Assembly (NCBI GenBank): GCA_030824575.1
Contig: JAVBXL010000197.1
Coordinates: 1 to 63,057, forward strand
Reading direction: 5' to 3'
Origin: a bacterium
Lineage (GTDB): Bacteria > Pseudomonadota > Alphaproteobacteria > Sphingomonadales > Sphingomonadaceae
DNA: 63,057 bases
Numbering within the stretch: position 1 is the first letter of the stretch; every line of letters starts with the position of its first letter. The position numbers were made by a program, and so were the translations under genes. The notes under the pieces are model-generated. The model did not search any database, was not told the DNA's origin, and was given only the letters and a program-made list of their open reading frames with translations. Below, one piece after another: positions 24,425 to 34,510 of the stretch.

Positions 24425-25515
24425 GCGCCTACGCCTCCGCTCAGCGTGGGCACGTCCAGCGCCGAAAAACCATAATGTTTCAGCCAGCGCAGATCGCCGT
24501 CGAAGAAAGCGCGCAAGTCGTTCATCCCGTATTTGAGCATGGCGAGGCGATCGACCCCGGTGCCAAAGGCAAAGCCCTGCCACTCGTCGGGGTCCAGCCC
24601 GCACGCCGCGATCACCTTGCGGTTGACCATCCCGCTGCCCAGCACTTCCAGCCAGCCGCCATCGGCCGCATCGCCGTCCCCGCCGATGACCCGCTGGCCA
24701 TTGGTCAGCGTATAGCCGACATCGACCTCAACCGACGGTTCGGTGAAGGGGAAATAACTGGGGCGCAGGCGCAGGACGATGTCCTCGCGCTCGAAAAACG
24801 CCTTCAGGAACGTCTCCAGCGTCCATTTCAGGTGGCCCAGCGTGATCCCCTTGTCGATCACCAGTCCCTCGATCTGATGGAACATCGGTGTGTGGGTCGC
24901 ATCGCTGTCGCTGCGATAGACGCGGCCCGGCGCAATGATGCGGATCGGCGGCGGCGCGCCATTCATCATCGTGCGAATCTGCACCGGCGACGTATGCGTG
25001 CGTAGCAGCATCCGCTTCTGCCCGTCCTCATCGGGAAAGTAGAAGGTGTCGTGCATCGCCCGCGCCGGGTGCGTCTCGGGAATGTTGAGCGCGGTGAAGT
25101 TATGCCAGTCGTCCTCGATCTCCGGCCCGGTGGCGACCGAGAAGCCCAGGTCGGCGAAGATTTCCGCCAGCTCGTCCATCACCTGACTGACCGGATGGAC
25201 GCTGCCCTGCGGGCCAAGATCGGCGGGCAGGGTCATGTCGACCTTCTCCGACGCCAGCTTGGCGTCGAGCGCGGCCTGCTCCAGCGCCGCCTTCCTGTCG
25301 GCCAATGCCGCCGTCACGCTTTCGCGCAAATCCTGGATCGGCGGCCCTTTTTCCATCCGCTCCTCGGGCGACATCGGGCCGAGCGTTTTGAGCAGGCCGG
25401 TCACGACCCCGCTCTTGCCCAGCGCGCCGACCCGCAGCGCCTCCAGCGCATCAAGCGTGTCGGCGGCGGCAATGTCGGCGATCAGGCCGGCTTTCAATGC
25501 GCTAATTTCAGTCAT
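24421..25515 (-). CDS. pheS: Phenylalanine--tRNA ligase alpha subunit
   Basis: A 364-residue class II aminoacyl-tRNA synthetase: an N-terminal coiled coil (about 1-90) for tRNA-Phe binding, motif 1 near [10 protein letters not shown], motif 2 with [14 protein letters not shown] and PGRVYRSD, and motif 3 [18 protein letters not shown]. It catalyses phenylalanine activation and is coupled to pheT. It follows the lysE-type gene on the same strand, separated by 87 nt. Confidence 0.96.
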   Translation of the reverse strand: MTEISALKAGLIADIAAADTLDALEALRVGALGKSGVVTGLLKTLGPMSPEERMEKGPPIQDLRESVTAALADRKAALEQAALDAKLASEKVDMTLPADLGPQGSVHPVSQVMDELAEIFADLGFSVATGPEIEDDWHNFTALNIPETHPARAMHDTFYFPDEDGQKRMLLRTHTSPVQIRTMMNGAPPPIRIIAPGRVYRSDSDATHTPMFHQIEGLVIDKGITLGHLKWTLETFLKAFFEREDIVLRLRPSYFPFTEPSVEVDVGYTLTNGQRVIGGDGDAADGGWLEVLGSGMVNRKVIAACGLDPDEWQGFAFGTGVDRLAMLKYGMNDLRAFFDGDLRWLKHYGFSALDVPTLSGGVGA

Positions 25516-25602
25516 AAATCTTCCAGAGCCTGTGATGGCGGAAACATGCCCGCGGCCTTAGCGACGCCGGGCGTTCAAGGAAAGGGCCAGGCCAGGAAAG
25601 CG

Positions 25603-26220
25603 CTACGCCCGCGCCCCCAGCAGCGCCCCGCCAAAGCCGATGAACATGAGGCCGGTGCCACGGTTGAACAGCGTCTGCCGGTTGTCTGGCGCCAGCCAGC
25701 GCGCCAGGCGCAACCCGCCCAGCGCATAGACGGCGTACCAGAAGCTTTCGATCACCACGAAACTGGCGATCAGGATCACAAGCTGGAGCCAGAAAGGCCG
25801 GTCCAGCTCGATGAACTGGGGAAAGAGCGCCGCGGCGAAGATGATCAGCTTGGGATTGGCCAACCCCGTCAGCAGCCCGCTGCCATAGAGGGCGCGCGTG
25901 GAACGCGCATGGGTCGCGCCAGTCGCATCGCCGCCCACCGGCGCGCGCCACGCCTTGATCCCCAACCAGACCAGATAGGCGACGCCGGCATAGCGCAGCA
26001 CGTCGAACAGCCGTGGCGACGCCTTGAGCAGCGCGCCCAGGCCCAGTGCGGACGCGACCAGGCACAGCAGCACCGCGCTCATCAGGCCCGCCATCGTCGC
26101 CATCGCCTTGCGCGGCCCATGGGCGATGCTCTGCGTCATCACATGCAGCATATTGGGGCCGGGCGTGGCCGATATCAGGAAAACCGCCGTAACGTACAAC
26201 CACCACAGATGCAGCGACAT
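25603..26220 (-). CDS. LysE/RhtB-family amino-acid exporter
   Basis: A 205-residue inner membrane protein with about six hydrophobic segments. The LysE-family signature is visible as SATPGPNMLHVMTQSIAHGPRKAM near the N-terminus, and GLLTGLANPKLIIFAAALFPQF in the middle. Members export amino acids such as lysine, threonine or homoserine lactone; the substrate cannot be inferred. It lies between rplT and pheS on the same strand, after the rplT terminator. Confidence 0.88.
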   Translation of the reverse strand: MSLHLWWLYVTAVFLISATPGPNMLHVMTQSIAHGPRKAMATMAGLMSAVLLCLVASALGLGALLKASPRLFDVLRYAGVAYLVWLGIKAWRAPVGGDATGATHARSTRALYGSGLLTGLANPKLIIFAAALFPQFIELDRPFWLQLVILIASFVVIESFWYAVYALGGLRLARWLAPDNRQTLFNRGTGLMFIGFGGALLGARA

Positions 26221-26243
26221 GACGCGAACCTTCCGAAATAAAG

Positions 26244-26342
26244 CCCGTTAGGGCTGAGCTAAGTCGAAGCCCTCCGCTGAACCAAGTGAAGCGCCTCGCC
26301 AAGCTTGGCAGAACCCTTCGACTTCGCTCAGGGGGAGCGGGG
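26244..26342. repeat. REP-type palindrome upstream of the lysE-type gene
   Basis: CCCGTTAGGGCTGAGCTAAG at the left is mirrored by CTTCGACTTCGCTCAGGGGG at the right, with inner repeats. It is the same REP family as at 8383, and occupies the gap between rplT's terminator and the exporter start. Confidence 0.8.
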
Positions 26343-26358
26343 CGTTGGCGAACAAACA

Positions 26359-26396
26359 AAAAGGGCGCCGGAAGCATCTGCCCCCGGCGCCCTTTT
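26359..26396 (-). terminator. Terminator of rpmI-rplT
   Basis: A 13-bp perfect stem (AAAAGGGCGCCGG / CCGGCGCCCTTTT) with a 12-nt loop and a T-run in the minus-strand RNA, beginning 22 nt past the rplT stop. Confidence 0.92.
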
Positions 26397-26418
26397 GACG
26401 ATCTTGCGACCGACTGGT

Positions 26419-26781
26419 TCAGGCCGCGGGCAGCGCAGCCTTCGCCTGGGCGATGATGGCGCTAAACGCCTCGCCTTCGTGCATCGCAATGTCGGCCAGG
26501 ACCTTGCGGTCCAGTTCGACGCCCGCCAGCTTCAAGCCGTGCATGAACTGCGAATAGGTCAGGCCTTCAGCGCGGACACCCGCGTTGATGCGCTGAATCC
26601 ACAGACCACGGAAGCTGCGCTTCTTGACCTTGCGATCGCGATAAGCATACTGGCCGGCCTTTTCGACGGCCTGGCGAGCGATACGGATGGTGTTCTTGCG
26701 ACGGCCATAATAGCCCTTCGCCTGAACCAGCAACCGCTTATGCTTCGCCTTGGTGGTTACACCACGTTTTACGCGTGCCAT
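26419..26781 (-). CDS. rplT: 50S ribosomal protein L20
   Basis: A 120-residue highly basic protein. [18 protein letters not shown], the [26 protein letters not shown] stretch and the [20 protein letters not shown] motif are diagnostic of L20, which binds 23S rRNA early in 50S assembly. It follows rpmI by 13 nt. infC is not adjacent here, so the usual infC-rpmI-rplT order is split in this genome. Confidence 0.98.
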   Translation of the reverse strand: MARVKRGVTTKAKHKRLLVQAKGYYGRRKNTIRIARQAVEKAGQYAYRDRKVKKRSFRGLWIQRINAGVRAEGLTYSQFMHGLKLAGVELDRKVLADIAMHEGEAFSAIIAQAKAALPAA

Positions 26782-26794
26782 GTGCCTCTACTCC

Positions 26795-26998
26795 TTACTT
26801 CAGGCCGTAGGGCGCCCACAGGCGCACATGGGCAACATCCGAATCCGACAGGACGGACGTACCGCGGTTCTGGCGAATATATTTGGCATTGTGGCTGATC
26901 AGGCGGTGACGCTTGCCAGCGACGCCGTGCTTGACCTTGCCGGTCGCGGTGAACTTGAAGCGCTTCTTCACACCGCTCTTGGTCTTCATCTTGGGCAT
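26795..26998 (-). CDS. rpmI: 50S ribosomal protein L35
   Basis: A 67-residue basic protein: [20 protein letters not shown] then [18 protein letters not shown], which identifies L35. GGAGACGA upstream of the ATG is the ribosome binding site. It is the first gene of the rpmI-rplT unit; its promoter must lie within 26999-27172, the gap shared with the divergent AsmA gene. Confidence 0.98.
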   Translation of the reverse strand: MPKMKTKSGVKKRFKFTATGKVKHGVAGKRHRLISHNAKYIRQNRGTSVLSDSDVAHVRLWAPYGLK

Positions 26999-27172
26999 TT
27001 TCGTCTCCTTATCTGGCGCGACGATTACAGACAGCCCCGGCAGCCCTAGTTAGCCGGGCGGTCTCACTGAATATCGCGAAGGGCGCGCATAGGGCCACAT
27101 GCGCGCAAAGGCAAGCGATTCGCGTAAACCGCCGCCCGGAGCCATTTACCCCGTCGGGGCGTTGAGGCCGCC

Positions 27173-29335
27173 ATGGTCGATAGCGATGTGCAAATTTCAG
27201 AACGTCCGGCCCCTGCGCCGCGCGCAGGCTATCGCGCGCACGCGACCGCGTTACGCGAACGGTGGCGCAAGCTCCCGCTGCCCGTCCGCATCCTCCTGGC
27301 CATCATCGGCTTCCTCTTCGCAATCTGGCTGATCCTGTTCATCACCAAGGGCCGATTCCTCAAAACCTCCTTCGAACAGATATTGGGCAAACGCCTGCAA
27401 CGCGAAGTGCGGGTAGAGGGCGACTTCCAACTCTATTTCGCCCCGATCAGCATCAAATTCCTGGCCGAAAAGGCGCGTATCGGCAATCTGCCCTGGGCCA
27501 GCCAGCCCGACCTGTTCCGCGCGGACCTGATCGACGCGCGCATTGCGCCGCTCAGCCTGATGTTCGGTGACAAGGTCCGCCTGCCCTGGCTGGAGTTGCG
27601 CAACGGCGCAGTCGACCTGGAATGGTCGCGCGACCACAAACATAATACCTGGACGCTGGGTGATCCTGACGCGGCTGGCAAGCCTATGGTCTTCCCGCTG
27701 ATCACCCAGGCTAAGCTGGCCGGAACCACGCTGCGCTACCGCGATCCCCGGATGCAGTTGAACGCCGACATCGGGTTTGAAACGGTCCGGGCGCGCGACA
27801 CCCGTTTCGCCAGCGACGTGCGCCTGTCGGGCACCGGCAGCATGCGGGGGAAGCCCTTCTCGCTCAAAGGCAGCCTGCTCTCCCCCAACGCCACGGTGTC
27901 GCGCGGCAAGAACAGCCTGCAAATGCGCGCGCAGGCCGGTGCGACGATCGTCGACGTCGCCGGCACGCTGCGCGGCGCGACCGAATCGGAAGGCAGCGAC
28001 CTGCGCCTTATCACGCGCGGCCCCAATCTCAGCCTGTTGTTCGATTTTCTGGGCGCGGCCATCCCCGACACGCGGGCCTATCGTTTCACCTCGGCGCTCA
28101 CCAAGGTCGGCGAAGAATGGCGCTTCACCCAATTGAAGGGCCGCTTTGGCGCCAGCGATCTGGCGGGCCGCTTTACCGCATCGCTGCCCAACAACCGCCT
28201 GCTGCTCAAGGCGGACCTGGCGACCCAGACGCTCGACATCGTCGATGCCGCCCCCTTCTTCGGCTATGATCCCGACAAGATCGAGAAGCAGGGCGCAGCC
28301 GGCGCGATCGAAACCGTGCAGGGTACGCCGCGCCTGTTGCCCGACGCGCCCTTGCGGGTGGAGGCGATCCGCAATTTCGACGCGAACGTCAGCTACAGCG
28401 TCAAGCGCGTCCGGGCGCAGCATGTCCCCATCTCCGCCATCGCCCTGACCCTCAAACTCGACCGTAGCCTGCTCACCCTGTCGCCGCTCAGCTTCGACAT
28501 GTCCGGCGGCCATGTCGCATCCGACATAGAGATTAACGCCCGTGGCGCGCCGGTGAAGACCAGCTACGACATCCGCCTGGCCCCCACGCCCATGGGCACG
28601 CTGCTCGCGCGCTGGGGCGTCGAACAATCGGGCACCACCGGCACGATCAAGGGCCGCGTGCAGATGACCGGGCTGGGCGACACGCTTCATGATTCGCTCG
28701 CGACCGCCAACGGCCGCATCGCGGTCATCCTGCCGGCCGGGACGATGTGGGCGCGCAACGTGCAATTGTCCGAACTGGACGTCGGCACCTTCGTCACCAA
28801 GATGTTCTCGGGCAAATTGAAGCAGCCGGTGGAGATCAACTGCGGCCTGATCGCCTTTACCGTCCGCAACGGCGTCGCGGCCGCCGACCCGATCCTGATC
28901 GACACGAAGAAGAATGTGATGATCGGTCGCGGTGGCTTCTCGTTCAAGAATGAGAGCCTCGACCTCGCCTTCCGCGCGGATGGCAAGAAGATCAGCCTGC
29001 TGTCCGGCCAATCGCCGATCGGCATCAACGGCTATTTCGCGCGGCCGGGCGTCAATGTCGTCAGCCCCGAACTGCTGACCCGCGGCGGCGCGGCGCTGGC
29101 GCTGGGCGTGGTCGGCACGCCGATCGCGTCGTTGCTGGCCTTTGTCGACACGGGCGACGCGAAGGGCGCAGCCTGTGGCCCGATCCTGGCCGGGGCGAGC
29201 GCCCAAGGCCAGCGCACCAAGCGCGGCAATCCGCGCGACGATGTCGGCCGCGGCACCACCGCCAAGGACGAAAAGGGCGAAGGCAGCAAGGGCGAGCAGA
29301 AAAAGCAAGACAAGAAATTCCTCGGCATCTTCTGA
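27173..29335 (+). CDS. AsmA-family envelope protein
   Basis: A 720-residue AsmA-like protein with a cytoplasmic N-terminus, one membrane helix (about residues 41-60, ILLAIIGFLFAIWLILFI) and a long periplasmic beta-rich region with the AsmA DUF748-like GDFQLYFAPISIKF start. The C-terminus has the AsmA_2-type segment GGFSFKNESLDLAFRADGKK and a charged KDEKGEGSKGEQKKQ tail. Family members form bridge-like proteins thought to move phospholipids between inner and outer membrane. It stands alone, divergent from rpmI. Confidence 0.88.
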   Translation: MVDSDVQISERPAPAPRAGYRAHATALRERWRKLPLPVRILLAIIGFLFAIWLILFITKGRFLKTSFEQILGKRLQREVRVEGDFQLYFAPISIKFLAEKARIGNLPWASQPDLFRADLIDARIAPLSLMFGDKVRLPWLELRNGAVDLEWSRDHKHNTWTLGDPDAAGKPMVFPLITQAKLAGTTLRYRDPRMQLNADIGFETVRARDTRFASDVRLSGTGSMRGKPFSLKGSLLSPNATVSRGKNSLQMRAQAGATIVDVAGTLRGATESEGSDLRLITRGPNLSLLFDFLGAAIPDTRAYRFTSALTKVGEEWRFTQLKGRFGASDLAGRFTASLPNNRLLLKADLATQTLDIVDAAPFFGYDPDKIEKQGAAGAIETVQGTPRLLPDAPLRVEAIRNFDANVSYSVKRVRAQHVPISAIALTLKLDRSLLTLSPLSFDMSGGHVASDIEINARGAPVKTSYDIRLAPTPMGTLLARWGVEQSGTTGTIKGRVQMTGLGDTLHDSLATANGRIAVILPAGTMWARNVQLSELDVGTFVTKMFSGKLKQPVEINCGLIAFTVRNGVAAADPILIDTKKNVMIGRGGFSFKNESLDLAFRADGKKISLLSGQSPIGINGYFARPGVNVVSPELLTRGGAALALGVVGTPIASLLAFVDTGDAKGAACGPILAGASAQGQRTKRGNPRDDVGRGTTAKDEKGEGSKGEQKKQDKKFLGIF

Positions 29336-29367
29336 TCGCGACCCGCTGCTAAGCTGCTTTCAGTCGG

Positions 29368-30180
29368 TCAATGGTCGTAATGATGGTCCGGTGCGCTGCC
29401 CAGCGCCTCCAACACATCCTCCAGCCGTGCCGGATCGCCCAGCGCCAGCACATGGCCTTCGCTGTCCGCCGTCAACGGCTCGCCATGCCAGTCGCACATC
29501 AGCCCGCCCGCGCCCTCGACCACCGGCACCAGAGCGGCAAAGTCGTAGCTTTGCAGGCCCGATTCGATCACGATGTCCAGGAAACCCGAAGCCAGCAGGC
29601 CATAATTATAGCAGTCCCCGCCATACACCGGCCCCTGCCGCGGCGATCCGCCCGACACCGCCGCGACCAGCGCCATATAATGGGGCACGTCACCCTCGCC
29701 GAACAGATGCGGGCTGGTGGTGGCGATGCCCGCGCCCTCCAGCGCGGCGCAGGCGCGCGTGCGCACCGGCTTGCCGTTGAAGGTCGTGGGCTGTCCGCTC
29801 ATCCCGGCCCAGCGTTCGCGCGCGATCGGCTGGTCGATGATGCCGATGGTCGGCCAACCCCCTTGCGTCAGCGCGATCAGCGTGCCGAAAATCGGCCGCC
29901 CGGCGATGAAGCTGCGCGTCCCGTCGATCGGATCGAGAATCCACACCCGCTCGGCATCCTCGCGCACCGACCCATATTCCTCGCCGATGATCCCGTCGCC
30001 GGGCCGTTCCTTCTCCAATATCGCGCGGATCGCGGCTTCGGCGGCGCGGTCGGCCTCCGTCACCGGCGATTTGTCCGCCTTCAACTCCATGTCGTAACGG
30101 GCGCGGAAAAAGGGGCGGATGGCCGCGCCGGCGGCGTCGGCAAGGCGGTTGGCAAGGGCCAGGTCGTCGCGGGTTGTCAT
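29368..30180 (-). CDS. hisN: Histidinol-phosphatase (inositol monophosphatase family)
   Basis: A 270-residue protein with the inositol-monophosphatase metal sites: Glu in IIGEEYG, DPIDGTRSF (about residues 82-90) and Asp in SYDFAALVPVVEGAGG. The HisN-type GGDCYNYGLLASGFLDIVIES distinguishes it from CysQ and SuhB. It removes phosphate from L-histidinol phosphate in histidine synthesis. Other phosphatase substrates are possible, since the family is broad and no other his genes are nearby. Confidence 0.85.
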   Translation of the reverse strand: MTTRDDLALANRLADAAGAAIRPFFRARYDMELKADKSPVTEADRAAEAAIRAILEKERPGDGIIGEEYGSVREDAERVWILDPIDGTRSFIAGRPIFGTLIALTQGGWPTIGIIDQPIARERWAGMSGQPTTFNGKPVRTRACAALEGAGIATTSPHLFGEGDVPHYMALVAAVSGGSPRQGPVYGGDCYNYGLLASGFLDIVIESGLQSYDFAALVPVVEGAGGLMCDWHGEPLTADSEGHVLALGDPARLEDVLEALGSAPDHHYDH

Positions 30181-30247
30181 GCCCTTCGCCTAGCGGTTGC
30201 GTTGCGCTTAGGCTAGACTGAACCACAGACGAAAGAAGGAGAGGAAG

Positions 30248-30670
30248 ATGCCCGGTTCGCCCGTCATCCCGTGCCTGCGTTACGCCGATGCCCCCGCCGC
30301 GATCGATTTCCTGTGCGCGGCCTTCGGTTTTGCGCGCCATGCCGTCCATGCCGACGATAGTGATCCCACCATCATCCACCACGCCCAACTGATACTGGGC
30401 GACGGCATGGTGATGCTCGGCAGCGTCAAGGATATGGAGGGCGAATCGCTCTACACCTGGTCCACCGTCCGCGAGCTTGGCGGCATTACCGCCTGCGTCT
30501 ATATCGTCGTGCCCGATCCCGACGCCCACTGCCTCCACGCCCGCAACGAAGGCGCGGTGGTGGTGCAGGAACCGCAGGCCAATGACGGCTATCCCGGCCG
30601 CGGCTACACCGCGCTTGATCCCGAAGGCAATGTCTGGAGCTTCGGCAGCTACGATCCCTGGACCGATTAA
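30248..30670 (+). CDS. VOC (glyoxalase/PhnB-like) family protein
   Basis: A 140-residue single-unit vicinal-oxygen-chelate protein: SPVIPCLRYADAPAAIDFLCAAFGF at the N-terminus and the repeat end YTALDPEGNVWSFGSY. His in TIIHHAQLIL and a late Glu could be metal ligands. Members include glyoxalases, fosfomycin-type resistance proteins and bleomycin binders, so the function is open. GGAGAGGAAG precedes the ATG. It is divergent from hisN. Confidence 0.82.
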   Translation: MPGSPVIPCLRYADAPAAIDFLCAAFGFARHAVHADDSDPTIIHHAQLILGDGMVMLGSVKDMEGESLYTWSTVRELGGITACVYIVVPDPDAHCLHARNEGAVVVQEPQANDGYPGRGYTALDPEGNVWSFGSYDPWTD

Positions 30671-30718
30671 GCCTTCGGCAACCCGACCGTTCTATCCTGC
30701 ATCGTCAAAGGGGGGCGC

Positions 30719-30955
30719 ATGGCGCTGATCGGCTGGTTCCTGAGTTTTGTCGGCCTGTTCGCGGGCCTCGCCCTGCGGCAGGACATGCCGATCGGCGGCG
30801 CGGTGACGCTGTCCAACCTGGCGATCGGCTTTGCGCTGCTTGCCTGCCCGATGCTCTGGCGCGAAAAGCCGCTGGGCATATCGCGCGGCCAACGCATCGT
30901 CGTCGCCCTGGTCATGATCCTGACGGTGCCGCTGGTGATGCTGCCCGCTGCCTGA
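30719..30955 (+). CDS. Small membrane protein of unknown function
   Basis: A 78-residue protein with two or three hydrophobic segments (residues about 2-18, 29-44 and 59-76) and a short basic loop (REKPLGISRGQR). AAAGGGGGG lies 3 nt before the ATG. It ends 44 nt inside the 3' end of the convergent gene at 30912-31595, so the last 14 residues are encoded opposite that gene. I do not recognise a family. Confidence 0.6.
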   Translation: MALIGWFLSFVGLFAGLALRQDMPIGGAVTLSNLAIGFALLACPMLWREKPLGISRGQRIVVALVMILTVPLVMLPAA

Positions 30956-31595
30956 AGCGCCATTGCCTTAACCGGTACGCCGCCACGATCAGGGTCGCCC
31001 CGATCGCTACGGCATCGAACGGGCCAAGATGCGATCCGGAAAAAGGCGTATTGCGCCATAGGTTGGGGAAGGGCGTGCCCACGGCCCGGATGACGATGCC
31101 CGGCCCAATCAGCACCATGGCGACGATCTCATAGGTCTGGATCAGTATCGGGCGTCGGCTCTCGGGCGGCGCGACGCGCTCATGCGTCGCCAGCCTTGCT
31201 TCCATCGCCCGCGTGGCCCGGTTGCTTATCCGCCAATGCACCGCCAGCAGGGCGAAGACCGGCCCCGCCAGCAGCGTCATGACCGTCACATAATTGCCAT
31301 AGGGGAACGTCTCGATCCAACGGACGAACGCTTTCAACGTCGGGCTGACGCTCATCACCGATAGCATCATCAGGCTGGCAGGAATGGTGATCAAGGCGCT
31401 CCAGCGCATCAATCGCCGTGCGGGGGCCAGAGCGTCGGAATAGTCGGCGCACAGCCTGGCCCATTCGCGCGGCGACAGGCGAACCGCCTCCTGATCGTCA
31501 GGCAGCATGACGCGCCGGAACCCGTCCGCCTCGCGATAGCTGCGGTCGTTCAACCGCTTCATCGCCAGATTGTTCAGCAGTCGCGTCTCGCCCAT
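30912..31595 (-). CDS. Membrane protein of unknown function
   Basis: A 227-residue protein with an N-terminal cytoplasmic region (about 1-60) followed by four hydrophobic segments (near 66-84, 100-118, 150-168 and 190-207) and a basic C-terminus (RLRQWRFRQR). GAGGGGG lies just before the ATG. It contains no motif I recognise. Its 3' end overlaps the convergent small gene by 44 nt. Confidence 0.65.
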   Translation of the reverse strand: MGETRLLNNLAMKRLNDRSYREADGFRRVMLPDDQEAVRLSPREWARLCADYSDALAPARRLMRWSALITIPASLMMLSVMSVSPTLKAFVRWIETFPYGNYVTVMTLLAGPVFALLAVHWRISNRATRAMEARLATHERVAPPESRRPILIQTYEIVAMVLIGPGIVIRAVGTPFPNLWRNTPFSGSHLGPFDAVAIGATLIVAAYRLRQWRFRQRAASPAAPSGS

Positions 31596-31679
31596 ATCGC
31601 CCCCTCGGATGGGAGAAGGAGATTTAGGACGCGGCGGTTAACAAAGCCTATCGCCCGCCCATCGGCGGCCTGACCAGCC

Positions 31680-32615
31680 TCAATCGAACAGGCTGGACAC
31701 CGAACTCTCGTCCGCGATCCGCTTGATCGCTTCGCCCAGCAGCGGGGCGATGGGCAGGTGGCGGATGCGCTTGGACGTGTTCACTGCCTCGGTGCCCTGA
31801 ATCGAATCGGTGATGACCAGTTCCAGCAGTTCCGACGCATCGACGCGCGCGACCGCGCCGCCCGACAGCACGCCATGGCTGACATAGGCGATCACGCCCT
31901 CTGCGCCCTGCGCCTTCAAAGCCGCGGCGGCGTTGCACAGCGTTCCCGCCGAATCGACGATATCGTCGATCAGGATGCAGAAACGGCCCTTCACGTCGCC
32001 GATGATGTTCATCACTTCGGATTCGCCGGCGCGCTCGCGGCGCTTGTCGACGATGGCGAGCGGGGCGTTGTCGAGCCGCTTGGCCAGCGCGCGGGCGCGC
32101 ACCACGCCGCCGACGTCGGGCGACACGACCATGATATTCTTGTCGCCAAAGCGCGCCTGGATATCGGCCGACATCACTGGCGCGCCAAACAGGTTATCGG
32201 TCGGAATGTCGAAAAAGCCCTGGATCTGCCCGGCGTGCAGATCGACCGACAGCACGCGGTCGGCACCCGCCGTGGTGATCAGATTGGCGACCAGCTTGGC
32301 GCTGATCGGCGTGCGCGGACCGGGCTTCCGGTCCTGCCGGGCATAGCCGAAATAGGGGACGACGGCGGTGATTCGCTTGGCCGACGCGCGTTTCAGCGCA
32401 TCGATCATGATCAGCAATTCCATCAGATTGTCGTTGGTCGGATAGGCGGTCGACTGGATCACGAACACGTCTTCGCCGCGGACATTCTCATGAATTTCCA
32501 CGAAAACTTCTTCGTCGGCGAAGCGGCGAACGCTGGCGTCGGTCAGGGGGATTTCGATATAGTCGGCGATAGCGGCCGCGAGCGGCTTGTTGGAATTGCC
32601 GGTCATGAGTTTCAT
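31680..32615 (-). CDS. prs: Ribose-phosphate pyrophosphokinase
   Basis: A 311-residue class I PRPP synthetase. Seen: [45 protein letters not shown] (ATP and flexible loop), [19 protein letters not shown] and the PRPP loop [12 protein letters not shown]. It makes PRPP from ribose 5-phosphate and ATP for purine, pyrimidine, histidine and NAD synthesis. The start at 32615 matches the family N-terminus MKLMTGNSN; the longer open frame upstream runs through the divergent promoter region and is rejected. Divergent from nadE, which also depends on PRPP-derived precursors. Confidence 0.95.
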   Translation of the reverse strand: MKLMTGNSNKPLAAAIADYIEIPLTDASVRRFADEEVFVEIHENVRGEDVFVIQSTAYPTNDNLMELLIMIDALKRASAKRITAVVPYFGYARQDRKPGPRTPISAKLVANLITTAGADRVLSVDLHAGQIQGFFDIPTDNLFGAPVMSADIQARFGDKNIMVVSPDVGGVVRARALAKRLDNAPLAIVDKRRERAGESEVMNIIGDVKGRFCILIDDIVDSAGTLCNAAAALKAQGAEGVIAYVSHGVLSGGAVARVDASELLELVITDSIQGTEAVNTSKRIRHLPIAPLLGEAIKRIADESSVSSLFD

Positions 32616-32794
32616 AGCGAAAAACCCCAGGCTGATTGGCGTGACGAATGGATGACGATGCGCGAAACGCGGTCCCTGTAGCGGCGCAAGGCGCAAGTGG
32701 AAAGGCGCTTTTGCGCCAGCCCCAAAAATGGACCCGGCATTTTCAGAGCGCGCGCGAAGCGGGCGTTCGGTTCGAAAATGCGGCATCGCAAAAC

Positions 32795-32825
32795 AGAGCA
32801 TTTTCGCAAACGGCGAAAATGCTCT
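32795..32825. repeat. 12-bp perfect hairpin between prs and nadE
   Basis: AGAGCATTTTCG pairs with CGAAAATGCTCT around a 7-nt loop, 12 nt before the nadE ATG. CGAAAATGC also appears once at 32773-32781. The position in a divergent promoter region suggests an operator or mRNA 5' structure for nadE, rather than a terminator. Confidence 0.6.
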
Positions 32826-32836
32826 AGGGCGCTGGC

Positions 32837-34498
32837 ATGACCGACAAACTCGTGATCGCACTCGCGCAGATGACCCAGTCCGTGGGCGACCTGAAGGCCA
32901 ATGCCGATGCCATGCTGGAGTGGCGCGCGCGGGCGCAGGGTGCCGACCTCATCGTCTATCCCGAACTGCAACTGATCGGCTATCCGCCCGAAGACCTGGT
33001 CCTGAAGCCCGCTTTGGTCACCCAGGCCAATTATCAGCTCGACCGGCTGGCGCAGGAAACGGCCGATGGCGGCCCGGCGATGCTGGTCGGCACCGTCGTC
33101 GCGGCGCAGGGCGTCCTCTTCAACGTCGTGGCCTTGCTGGAAAATGGCGCGGTCACCGCGATCCGGCAAAAGCGCGAACTGCCCAATTACGGCACCTTCG
33201 ACGAAAAGCGCTTGTTCGCCCCCGGCCCGCTGCCCGCGCCGATCGACTTCAAAGGCGTCAAGATCGGCGTGCCGATCTGCGAAGATATCTGGTTCCCCTT
33301 CGTCACCGCGCATCTGCGGGCCGAAGGCGCGGAAATCCTCATCAGCCCCAATGGCAGCCCCTATGAAGTGGACAAGGACGATCGCCGTCTGAACGCCGTT
33401 GCGGGCACCCGGGTCCGCGAAACCGGCCTGCCTCTGGTCTATCTCAACCGCGTCGGCGGGCAGGACGAACTGGTGTTCGACGGCGCGTCCTTCGTGATGA
33501 ACGGCGACCTTGGCATCGCCCAGCAACTCCCCGACTGGGAAGAGGCGCTGGTGCTGACGCAATGGGAGAAATGGGACGGCCAGTGGGTCTGCCTGCCCGG
33601 AGAGCCGCATCAGTTGGATGACCGCCCGGCCGACATCTACAACGCCATGGTCCTTGGCCTGCGCGACTATGTGAACCGCAATCGCTTCCCCGGCGTGGTC
33701 CTCGGCCTGTCGGGCGGCATCGACTCCGCCCTGTCCGCCGCCGTCGCGGTCGATGCGCTCGGCCCCGACCGGGTCTGGTGCGTGATGATGCCATCCCGCT
33801 TCACCTCTCAGGAAAGCCTGGACGATGCGGTGGAATGCGCCCGCCTGCTCGGCGTCCGCTACGACACGATCCCGATCGAACCCGCCGTCGCCGCCTTCGA
33901 TACGATGCTCGCCCCGGTTTTCGAAGGGCGTCAGCGCGACCTCACCGAAGAGAATATCCAGTCCCGCATCCGCGGCGTGACGCTGATGGCCCTGTCCAAC
34001 AAATATGGCCATATGCTGCTCACCACCGGCAACAAGAGCGAGATGTCGGTCGGTTACGCCACCATCTATGGCGATATGGCGGGCGGCTATTCGGTGCTGA
34101 AGGACGCCTATAAGACCACCGTGTTCGACCTGTGCCGCTGGCGCAACGACCATGTCCCGTCGCTTGGGCTTGGCATCGGCCCGGAAGGCCCGGTGATGCC
34201 GGAGCGCGTCATCACCAAGCCGCCCAGCGCCGAACTGCGCGACAATCAGCGCGACGACGACAGCCTGCCGCCCTATGAGATACTCGATCCAATCCTCTAC
34301 GGCCTGGTCGAGGAGGAATTGTCGGTCGATGAACTGGTCGCGCGGGGGTTCGAGAAGGAGACGGTCGCCCGGATCGAGCGCCTGCTCTACGTCGCCGAGT
34401 ATAAGCGCCGCCAATCGCCCCCCGGCGTCAAACTGGGCACCCGCAATTTCGGCCGCGACCGCCGCTACCCCATCACCAACGGCTTTCGCACGATATAG
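32837..34498 (+). CDS. nadE: Glutamine-dependent NAD+ synthetase
   Basis: A 553-residue two-domain enzyme. The N-terminal nitrilase-like glutaminase domain has the Glu-Lys-Cys triad: [26 protein letters not shown] and PICEDIWFP. The C-terminal synthetase domain has the ATP pyrophosphatase P-loop [15 protein letters not shown] (about residue 293) and [23 protein letters not shown]. It amidates nicotinate adenine dinucleotide to NAD+ using glutamine-derived ammonia. The ATG at 32837 follows GGGCG at a weak distance, but the N-terminus matches the family. Confidence 0.95.
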   Translation: MTDKLVIALAQMTQSVGDLKANADAMLEWRARAQGADLIVYPELQLIGYPPEDLVLKPALVTQANYQLDRLAQETADGGPAMLVGTVVAAQGVLFNVVALLENGAVTAIRQKRELPNYGTFDEKRLFAPGPLPAPIDFKGVKIGVPICEDIWFPFVTAHLRAEGAEILISPNGSPYEVDKDDRRLNAVAGTRVRETGLPLVYLNRVGGQDELVFDGASFVMNGDLGIAQQLPDWEEALVLTQWEKWDGQWVCLPGEPHQLDDRPADIYNAMVLGLRDYVNRNRFPGVVLGLSGGIDSALSAAVAVDALGPDRVWCVMMPSRFTSQESLDDAVECARLLGVRYDTIPIEPAVAAFDTMLAPVFEGRQRDLTEENIQSRIRGVTLMALSNKYGHMLLTTGNKSEMSVGYATIYGDMAGGYSVLKDAYKTTVFDLCRWRNDHVPSLGLGIGPEGPVMPERVITKPPSAELRDNQRDDDSLPPYEILDPILYGLVEEELSVDELVARGFEKETVARIERLLYVAEYKRRQSPPGVKLGTRNFGRDRRYPITNGFRTI

Positions 34499-34510
34499 GC
34501 AACAAAAAAG

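Noticed and set aside
22007..26998. pheT-pheS-lysE-rplT-rpmI as one operon
   Set aside because: A strong terminator at 26359-26396 and a REP separate rplT from the lysE-type gene.
26999..27172. Possible L20 autoregulatory leader or infC remnant upstream of rpmI
   Set aside because: No infC sequence, pseudoknot-like complementarity or rho-independent attenuator is visible by eye.
27251..29308. A 685-codon open frame antisense to the AsmA gene, and similar long antisense frames at 54741-56618, 56782-58437 and 32612-34414
   Set aside because: They lack ribosome sites and show only low-complexity His/Arg/Ala/Gly-rich composition. They mirror third-codon GC bias of the real genes on the other strand.
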